A stretch of DNA of 64,000 bases from Meghimatium bilineatum. Its lineage: Eukaryota > Mollusca > Gastropoda > Stylommatophora > Philomycidae. The stretch's first letter is position 1. Each line of letters starts with the position of its first letter. The position numbers and the translations under genes are program-made. The stretch spans positions 7,963,114 to 8,027,113 of the forward strand of contig CM067302.1 of NCBI GenBank assembly GCA_034231615.1, in the 5' to 3' direction. Below, one piece after another: positions 56,635 to 64,000 of this stretch. The notes below the pieces were generated by a model, which saw only the letters and a list, made by a program, of their open reading frames with translations, had not been told where the DNA came from and made no database searches.

Positions 56635-57160
56635 CCACTCTTTCCCTCTCTCTCTCTCTCTCACTCTCAATGCCTCTCTTCCTCTCTCTAACGCTCTCGA
56701 TATCTCCACATTCTATACACAACTGTCAATCTCTCTCACTTTCTCACTTTCTCTCACACCCGTTCCACTCTCTATCTCCATCTATCTCCATCTATCTCCA
56801 TCTATCTTCATCTATCTCCATCTATCTCCATCTATCTCCATCTTAATCTATCTCACTCCCCTTCATTACTCTATCTCCTTCTCTCACACACTCTCTCACT
56901 TACACTCTCATTCTCTCTCTCTTCCTCTATCATACTCTCTACCACTCTTTCTCTTTCTCTCACACTCTCTCACGTCTCTCACTCTCACTTTCTATCATAA
57001 TCTCTCTCTCACTCTTTCACACTCAGACTCTCTCTCCTGCATATCTATCTCTCACTCTCTCTCACTCTCTCTTATTCTCTCTCACTCTTTCTAACGCTCT
57101 CGCATTCTCATACTTTATTACTCTCTCACTAATTTCCACTGTTTTACTCTCACTCTAATT
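56635..57160. repeat. CT-rich low complexity (TCTC, ATCTCCATCT)
   Basis: Almost pure pyrimidine runs with CTCACTCT and CATCTATCTC subrepeats. The 157-codon frame is an artefact. Confidence 0.93.
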
Positions 57161-57162
57161 CT

Positions 57163-57610
57163 CTCACTTCCACTCTCTTACAGTCACTCACTTCCACTCT
57201 TTTACTGTCTCTCATTTCCACTCTCTTACTGTCTCTCACTTCCACTCTCTTACTGTCTCTCACTTCCACTCTCTTACTGTCTCTCACTTCCACTCTCTTA
57301 CTGTCTCTCACTTCCACTCTCTTACAGTCACTCACTTCCACTCTCTTACTGTCTCTCACTTCCACTCTCTTACTGTCTCTCACTTCCACTCTCTTACAGT
57401 CACTCACTTCCACTCTCTTACTGTCTCTCACTTCCACTCTCTTACTGTCTCTCACTTCGACTCTCTTACTGTCTCTCACTTCCACTCTCTTACTGTCTCT
57501 CACTTCCACTCTCTTACTGTCACTCACTTCCACTCTCTTACTGTCTCTCACTTCCACTCTCTTACTGTCACTCACTTCCACTCTCTTACTGTCACTCACT
57601 TCCACTCTCA
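57163..57610. repeat. 24-bp minisatellite, about 18 copies
   Basis: Unit CTTCCACTCTCTTACTGTCT plus CTCA; ACAGTCACTCA variants. It seems to have grown out of the CT-rich block. CT-rich sequence continues to about 57780. Confidence 0.95.
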
Positions 57611-57718
57611 CTAATTCTCACTTTCACTCTATCACTTTCTCACACTCTCACAATCTTACTCTGAGGCTCTCACTTTCTCTCATATTCTCTCTCACTCTTT
57701 CTTACTTCTTCTCACTCT

Positions 57719-57749
<31 letters not shown>

Positions 57750-57780
57750 ATTGCTCTATCACTCTCAAACTTTCTCTTTC

Positions 57781-58384
57781 TGATCCACCCATATTCAGTT
57801 GTAAGTATAAATCAAGACAACTAATATTGTGTCCGGATGCAATAAATGGCTAGTGTTCTACGTGTCTCACAAAGTCTTTTGCGTTCCATAACACTCTGCT
57901 GGAAAAAGTGTTTTTCAGCCCTAAATAAGTGTTTTTTTAGAACAATGCAAAGGTCACGGGAGAAAAGAAAAGTTCAACCTCGTATAATTACGTGGTAAAA
58001 AAACGTTATAAAAACGTGGTCTATTGTTACCAAGTATAACCCTGGAAACGACGATATAGATAACGTTTTCTCAGTTTGTAGCAATGGAGGAAGGGGGGAA
58101 GGGGAACAACCTCAAGTAACAATACTTTTCATTTAATTTTCGGCAGCTAGTATGTCTCATCTGTGTTCTGTCGGTGTCTCTAAAGAAGACCCTTTCGTCG
58201 GAAAGTTGGATGTTATATAGGCGTTCCGCGCATAATTTTAACTTTTCAATTAATTGCACTTGATCTAGAAAAGAGAGTAATAACTAATATTGATTGCATC
58301 TATCAACAAAAATATACAAGTAAACGGAAACGAAAGCTGTATTTTTATATGATCTTAGCCACTTTCAGCTACCCCAAAACTTCA
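57781..58384. other. Unassigned sequence
   Basis: No recognised exon or element. Confidence 0.45.
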
Positions 58385-58610
58385 GTCTCAGAGTACATAC
58401 CAAAGATATAGTGATTATTACGAACGATATCCGAGTACTTACAGAAGCTATCAGCTATCCTAATACTGAGGTCTCAGAGTACTTACCGAAGCTATCAGCT
58501 ATCCTAATACTGAGGTCTCAGAGTACTTACCGAAGCTATCAGCTATCCTAATACTGAGGTCTCAGAGTACATACCAAAGATATAGTGATTATTACGAACG
58601 ATATCCGAGC
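58385..58610. repeat. 44-bp tandem repeat, about 3 copies, with flanking duplicated block
   Basis: The unit contains CAGCTATCCTAATACTGAGG and AGTACTTACCGAAG. A block with AAAGATATAGTGATTATTAC occurs before (58403) and after (58574) the regular units. Confidence 0.9.
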
Positions 58611-58774
58611 TCAGAAAATAATTGTACTATTTTTAGATACATGACTAGAGAATCGTATGTACGGGGATGTACAGAGAGTTCTCTCCTATGCCAAATTAGA
58701 TGACTGCCCCAGCAGTACACCACATCTAGTTATGTTTGACGTAATGATTGTGTGTATGATTTCTTAAGCTCTGG

Positions 58775-58935
58775 TTCTCATACTCCACTTAGTTAACAAG
58801 ATATAGACCGGAGATCAGATTGTGTTGCATATTGATTTACAACACGGCTGCGATATCTGCGGAGTTTAGCCTGACACACCCAACTCCATCATAGCATTGT
58901 AGAGTTATTATGACCTTCTTGAGAGTAGAGTCACC
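58775..58935 (-). mobile_element. Family A element, old fragment
   Basis: ACACGGCTGCGATATCTGCG, TTTAGCCTGACACACCCAAC and ATCATAGCATTGTAGAGTTA follow the family A order with many substitutions. Confidence 0.6.
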
Positions 58936-59409
58936 AACCACAGACTCAATCTTCTTCGTCGCTTCTTGCAACCAGCATGCACTCGATCAGGCAACCTTTG
59001 ATTCAACGTGTGTTTTCATTGTTCTTTGTGTTGAATTAAAAGACCAGCATGGGACGCAACCACGTATGAAATGATGTTTAAAAACTGACAGCAGTTATCA
59101 TTCCTGTAATGGGTTTCTTAATCTATTTAGGGTTGCGAAATTGTGGCAGCAAATGTATAGAGGAGTCGATGAAATTCGAATCTGAAATACGAATGTCAGC
59201 GTTAGAAGCAATATCTTTACTTGTTTTATCTGTTCACGGTGGTTTATAATTGCGTTTTCGATAAGGTTCACCATCGATAGAATGTCATTTATTAAGTGCA
59301 TCATCCATCTATAAGTGCTTTAGCGATCAGACGATATATGTTAAGTGCATCATCGTTCTGATGTCGTCTAGTAATTGCATCGTCGATCGGGTGTATAATC
59401 GATCATTAT
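58936..59409. other. Unassigned sequence
   Basis: The right end (59305-59409) holds diverged units of the next array (AAGTGCATCATC). Confidence 0.45.
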
Positions 59410-60035
59410 CCATTTAAGTGCATCATCAGTCAGGTGTCACCTACTAAGTACATCATCAATCAGATGTCACCTACTAAGTGCATCATCAGTCAGGTGTCAC
59501 CTACTAAGTACATCATCAATCAGATGTCACCTACTAAATACATCATCAATCAGATGTCACCTACTAAGTACATCATCAATCAGATGTCACCTACTAAGTA
59601 CATCATCAATCAGATGTCACCTACTAAATATATAATCGATCGGTAAATCATAGATCATGTGTCATCTGTTAATGAGGTCTCAGAGTTTCCATGCCGTGCC
59701 AGGTTGTCAAACTGTCTAATATTTTCTCACGTTGTCACCCTCTGTCTCTGTTGTCTTCAATCTTGCCTGTTGTAACTATGTTCTCCAAACCTGCCTGTCT
59801 CAGGTAGGTATCATGATAATAATACTTTTACATCATCGATCAGGTGTTATCTACCAGGTACATCATCGATCAGGTGTTATCTACCAGGTACATCATCAAT
59901 CAGGTGTTATCTACCAGGTACATCATCAATCAGGTGTTATCTACCAGGTACATCATCAATCAGGTGTTATCTACCAGGTACATCATCAATCAGGTGTTAT
60001 CTAATAAATACATAATCAATCAGGTGTCATCTACT
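59410..60035. repeat. 30-bp minisatellite in two blocks
   Basis: Block 1 (59410-59640): TCATCAATCAGATGTCACCT then ACTAAGTACA. Block 2 (59833-60030): TCATCAATCAGGTGTTATCT then ACCAGGTACA. The units are homologous, so one array was split by the LINE-derived segment at 59690-59825 and each side was homogenised on its own. Confidence 0.9.
59690..59825 (-). pseudogene. LINE 3' fragment, probable duplicate of 60860-60995
   Basis: CTGCCGTGCCAGGTTGTCAA to GGTAGGTATCATGATAATAA is nearly identical to the other copy, including the non-LINE bases at its right end. The shared right junction suggests DNA-level duplication rather than two retrotranspositions. Confidence 0.7.
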
Positions 60036-60300
60036 AAGTCAGGGCGCCGCATAACGCAGTGGTTAGCGGACTATCTTCGTGTATGAGTGGTCCTGGGTTT
60101 ATTCCCCATTTGAAGCGAAAAGGTTTTTTTCAGGTCGAAACGGCTCCCGGATCAACCAAGACTTAATTGTGTACCGGATTAATCCAGAGAGTAAGGACTA
60201 CGAAGGAAAGGAGATGGCTACCGCCCTCGTATAGCAGAGCCAGCGAAATACGAGATCGTTTCCTTCTCTGTTGATGTCACCAATGTAGCACCCCAGGGAA
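60036..60300 (+). mobile_element. tRNA-headed SINE, family T1, older copy
   Basis: CGCAGTGGTTAGCGGACTAT (A box), CCTGGGTTTATTCCCC (B box), GTGTACCGGATTAATCC and GGAGATGGCTACCGCCCTC follow the T1 order. The end differs from the other two copies. Confidence 0.85.
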
Positions 60301-60339
60301 TCTTACATAGTATGCGTTGATATATTATAGTATATTATT

Positions 60340-60620
60340 TCGCCCGTGTGTTGCCGGGTCCGAAAGGGGAGCAAAGAATAGCAACACTATTTACCTTCCA
60401 CACATGTCGTAAAAGGCGACTACGGAGGTTATGGGATGGAGTTGGCTGTCCCATCCCATATAGGGTCAGTGACGCAAAACCATGCTGAAGTTGGATGTGT
60501 CAGGCCGAAAGGCGCAGATATCGCAGCAATGATGTAAACTATGACACAACGCATTCCGTTCTCCGGACTACATCCTGCTAATCTGCAGGAGTTTGAGAAC
60601 GAACGCAGAAGAAGAAGATT
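60340..60620 (+). mobile_element. Family A element, near full length
   Basis: Starts TTCGCCCGTGTGTTGCCGGG, includes CCCATATAGGGTCAGTGACG and TGTGTCAGGCCGAAAGGCGC, and ends GAACGCAGAAGAAGAAG. The best sense-strand reference for the family in this window. Confidence 0.88.
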
Positions 60621-60639
60621 AGATATTATATATCATCTC

Positions 60640-60770
60640 TTACCTACCAGCACGAGGTAGGTAGAGATACAAGTGGAAAACATCAAGAGATATTGTTTAC
60701 AGTCCAGCAGAGTGCACCATCCCAGGAAAAGACAGAAAATGAGACGGCTCTTAATGATAATGATCATCAT
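60640..60770 (+). pseudogene. LINE 3' end
   Basis: AGCAGAGTGCACCATCCCAG and the end TTAATGATAATGATCATC match the minus-strand LINE end at 61065-61270. Confidence 0.55.
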
Positions 60771-60995
60771 CATCATCATCAGGTGCCATGCCAGCTGGAG
60801 TAGGCGATCATGGCTCTCCACAGCACTCTATCTACAGTATCAAGATCGTCGTTGATTCCCTGCCGTGCCAGGTTGTCAAACTGTCTAATATTTTCTCACG
60901 TTGTCACCCTCTGTCTCTGTTGTCTTCAATCTTGCCTGTTATGACTATGTCCTCCAGACCTGCCTGTTTCAGGTAGGTATCATGATAATAATACT
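60771..60995 (-). pseudogene. LINE 3' end with (GAT)n tail
   Basis: On the minus strand: CATAGTCATAACAGGCAAGA, GACAGAGGGTGACAACGTGA and GGCATGGCACCTGATGATGA. Same family as 23870-24058. Joined tail-to-tail with 60640-60770. Confidence 0.8.
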
Positions 60996-61064
60996 TGTAG
61001 TAATAATTAAAAACAACAATAATAATGCATTATTATTACTATTATTATTATAATCATTATTATC

Positions 61065-61270
61065 AAGTGCCGTCTCCGAAGCGAAAGTGGCTGTAACGGA
61101 CTTCCATAATTTTCTGCTTTTTCCTGTGATAGTGCACTCTGCTGGACTTCTGATGGACCTGTCCATCTCGTGATGTTTCTCCTCTCCCACTAGTACCTCG
61201 TGCACGTCTCCCCTCGACTCTGCCTTCTAGTAATGTCTTCATGAAGTTATCATGTCTTTTAGTATATCCA
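61065..61270 (-). pseudogene. LINE 3' end fragment
   Basis: The minus strand reads LEGRVEGRRARGTSGRGETS and ends HFRFGDGT followed by TGATAATAATGATT; compare LExKxxGRRxRGxxR...ARHGT of LINE ends. An (ATT)n stretch lies at 61024-61065. Confidence 0.65.
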
Positions 61271-62181
61271 AAATATTTGATTTATATGATATTTACTTCC
61301 TTTAATAGTTCCTTTTTCATACGAAGTACATTCAGAACCTCTTTGTTCGTTTTATTCCCTCTCTCTCTCTCTCTCTCTGACGTTCTTGCTATGCTTCTCA
61401 AAAGCACATCTCAAAAGCAACAAATCTATCTAATTATTGTTCCTTGTTCATGTTTCAGAGATATTATAAAATAGATGTATTATTATTGTAACTATTGTTA
61501 TTATTATTGTTATTATTAGTATTATTAGATTAAATGAAGTACATTTTTATCTCTGCTCCTTTTGCTAGTGTTTTTTACCATTTAATTCATTTTCTCTATC
61601 ACACTCTGCTCGCATGTACGCTTCACTAAATACAATTTAGCATTTCGACAAGCTCCTGGCAAATATTCTAACAGATTGGTTGAGCGTGTCTCCACTTTAT
61701 CTTGCCCAATCGATGGTCATTATTTGAAATATCAAATTAGATTATCACTGATGGACGATTCTTTTATCTTCCTTATCTTAAGTTATTTTTAACGAGATCT
61801 CAGTTAAGAAATCGATAAGAAAATCTCTTCACAAAAAAATCAATAATTAAGCCTGGCTGCTGAATTTTGAAAGCTTGTTGATTGCTAATCGATTAATTTT
61901 TATTAATTTTTTTTGCAATTAGTTTCCAGTCCTACATTTTCCTCATTGCCAACTTATTGTGTTCATTTTTGTGTGTGAATTTTATGACTTCATTAGATGT
62001 GTTTGTTTCCCTCCTAGACAATTACGAGCAATTGAGCTCTTGTATTCTTTTGTACATTGAAATGTTGATGAAGAGGTGGTATCAAGATATTAATTTAATT
62101 GCAAGACAAAAAATTCAAAATTTCAGCGGTTCACAATACTTTGAGAAGGAGACATAAGCTGATAGGAATTAGAATCATAAT
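61271..62181. other. Unassigned AT-rich sequence
   Basis: A (CT)n block lies at 61360-61380 and (ATT)n at 61470-61530. A 66-codon frame at 61957-62157 has no recognised domain. Confidence 0.45.
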
Positions 62182-62570
62182 TGTATGGATGGATGTGTGA
62201 CTTCCAGAAGAGGAAAGTATAGATGAAGGGGTGTCTTCTTCTTCTTCTTCTTCAGCGTTCATTCTGAAACTACCGCTGGATCTCTCTTGTAGCAGGACAA
62301 TTTTCCTACAAGATTTCCAACAGGATGTAGTCCAGAAAATTTAAATGCGTTGTGTCGCCGTTTTATTTGAGCGAATGGCCCGACACATCCATCTTCGGTG
62401 GGAAAAGATGTCTGACTGCCAGAAGAGGGAAGTACAGATGAAGGTATGTGTGACTTCCAGAAGAGGAAACTATAGACCGAGGGATGTGTGCCTTCCAGGT
62501 AGTATAGATGAAGGGATGTGTGACATCCAGAAGAGGAAAGTATAGATCGAGGGATGTGTGACAGCTTTCT
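62182..62570. repeat. 38-bp tandem repeat split by element B
   Basis: Units containing GATGTGTGACTTCCAGAAGA and GGAAAGTATAGAT occur at 62182-62230 and 62404-62570; about 5-6 copies with length changes. Confidence 0.85.
62231..62402 (-). mobile_element. Family B element in array
   Basis: (CTT)n CAGCGTTCATTCTGAAAC at the left and CATCCATCTTCGGTGGGA at the right; internally CTCTTGTAGCAGGAC as in the 46734 copy. The target duplication is weak (GTGTC, ATGTC). Confidence 0.85.
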
Positions 62571-62574
62571 AAAG

Positions 62575-63108
62575 AAGTCAGAAGGACATTGGTTATCGCG
62601 TCACAGAAGCTGATACAAATGAAAAATATAATGCTGAGCTCCTGCAAAACAACAAAACAAACATTCTTAAGAGCTTCCATCTTGCCAGTGGCAATATATG
62701 GGAGTGAATCCTGGACAATCACCGACAAATTGAAAAATAAAAAAGCAGCATTTGAAATAAAATGTTACAAAAATATTCTCAGAATACCATGGACAAAAAG
62801 ATCACCAATGTAGCCACCCTGAGATAAATTAATGTAAAAGAAAAGCGGCTTTTAAACATCATGATTCTTTCCAAAAAAAGCTACAACATTTTGGCCATAT
62901 CAAGCGGCATGAATACCCTAATAGAGGGAAATATACCAGGGAGACAAAGAATAGGCGGACCAAGAGGAGGATGGATACAAGACATTAAAGACAACCTGAA
63001 CATGATAGACACAGAATCAGGAAGACTGGCTCAAGATCGACATAAATTTCGAAAGGCTGTTATGACTACTACATCCTGTTCAAGATATGCTACAAGATGA
63101 TGATGATT
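62575..63108 (+). pseudogene. LINE RT C-side to 3' end
   Basis: Reads TFLRASILPVAIYGSESWTI, KCYKNILRIPWTKRSPM, then after shifts GNIPGRQRIGGPRGGWIQDI, SGRLAQDRHKFRKAVMTTTS and SRYATR, ending GATGATGATTA. The YGSESWT Cys-to-Ser change and at least two frameshifts show it is dead. Confidence 0.82.
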
Positions 63109-63129
63109 ACTATATATCATCTGCTGGGG

Positions 63130-63560
63130 TTTATTGTTGCATGATCGTTGGTCTGGTGGTTCACTAGTTAGACTTGTACGGTGGTTGATCTGATGGTCCA
63201 CTAGTTAGACCCTCATGGTGATTAATCTGTTAGACCACTATTGAAACTCGCACAATGGTTGATCTGGTGGCACGCTAGTTAGACCCAACGGTAGCTGGTC
63301 TGGTGGTCCACTAGTGAAACTCTACGGTGGCTCGTCTGGTGGACCATTAGTAAGACTCGAACCGTGGTTGGTCTGGTAGGCCGCTAGTGAAATCCGAATG
63401 GTGGTCGACCTCTAGTCCACTAGTTCGACCCCCTACGGTGGTTAATATGTTGGTCCACTGATGAGACCCGCTTGGTGGTTGATCTGGTAGTCCACTGGTG
63501 AGACCCGCATCATCATTGCTCTCGTGGTCCACTGCTGAGACCCGCATAATTATTGACACA
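63130..63560. repeat. Old degenerate repeat of about 36-43 bp
   Basis: About ten diverged units with GGTGGTTGATCTGGTGGTCC and ACTAGTGAGACCC. Confidence 0.75.
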
Positions 63561-64000
63561 TTCGAATTTAGCATAGAATTATTTCACTTGAACCTAGGAC
63601 AGTCAACATCCGCAATCTCTTCCTACGACATGCATGGAAATACGTAGCATTGCCATTTTTATTTTATTTTCATACACACATACGTTATGTGTCTTACAAA
63701 TTCACACCCCCACTCTTTTGTTCTCACCCTGACCACTCTGCTATTATGTTGCTCACACTCTCTGCCTTCGTTTTTTCCACTCTTTGTTATTGACACACAC
63801 TCTTTTATTTCACACATCTACTTTGGTTTCTCACAAACAAATTCTCACTCTGTTTTCACACACCTACCACCACTGGTTTTTTTCAGATAATCACTCCCAC
63901 TATGATTTCACACACACCCAACCCACTCTGTCTCTCGCACATCCACTCCCACTCTATCGTTGTTTCTCATACCCCCGCTTATATTTTACGTCTGTTTCTC
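63561..64000. other. Unassigned, CACTCT-rich right end
   Basis: A small family A-like piece (TACGACATGCATGGAA) lies at about 63624-63640. From 63700 there are irregular CACACTC and CACTCT repeats. No gene recognised. Confidence 0.5.

Overview
The window looks like non-coding, repeat-dominated nuclear DNA of an invertebrate animal. It is AT-rich. No prokaryotic operon, rRNA gene, intact tRNA gene or CRISPR array was seen. The evidence for an animal genome is: many decayed APE-type non-LTR retrotransposon (LINE) fragments, two Penelope-like element (PLE) remnants with RT and GIY-YIG motifs, several tRNA-headed SINE families, hAT-like and foldback MITEs, and two short open segments with good splice sites. 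The element set resembles what is known from molluscs and other lophotrochozoans. That placement is inference and was not tested.

The likely host gene is on the + strand. Candidate exons lie at 9900-10054 (51 complete codons, donor GAG|GTAAGT) and 55409-55549 (47 codons, acceptor TTTGCAG|G). Their phases are compatible and both encode acidic, hydrophilic peptide, so they may belong to one transcript with an intron of about 45 kb. The product was not recognised. If this is right, most of the window is intron.

About 30% of the window (summing the listed spans) is tandem repeat: some 35 arrays with units of 4-57 bp, the largest 1-1.5 kb (7382-8468 hexanucleotide, 13128-14199, 20851-22166, 28846-29988, 30242-31581, 33840-35405, 42955-43953, 45560-46723). 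Long open frames across these arrays (for example 28709-29992, 36020-37003 and the poly-Asn frame at 7331-8509) follow from unit length and are not genes.

The main observation is that at least five arrays sit inside mobile-element sequence and their unit is a piece of that element. Four units match conserved coding motifs: 30 bp from a LINE RT C-terminal motif (3158-3730); 45 bp and 42 bp from the start of a LINE endonuclease domain (38229-38757); 45/46 bp from a LINE IPDSEVL motif (19924-20520); and 29/23 bp from the PLE KPTxxHxY motif (42955-43953). A fifth, of 57 bp, lies inside a short SINE-like element (49806-50126). A 46-bp array also copies the splice donor of the second exon (55530-55795). 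Old element copies seem to be a recurring source of minisatellites here.

Layout: 0.2-4.2 kb LINEs with an internal array and SINE; 4.6-9.8 kb SINEs, arrays and a PLE C-terminus; 9.9 kb exon 1; 10.4-22.2 kb arrays alternating with LINE/SINE pieces; 22.2-38 kb MITEs, SINEs and the largest arrays; 38.2-41.4 kb a nested LINE complex; 42-47 kb a PLE, a MITE and arrays; 48-55 kb LINE/SINE fragments; 55.4 kb exon 2; 55.9-64 kb LINE 3' ends, CT-rich low complexity and further arrays.
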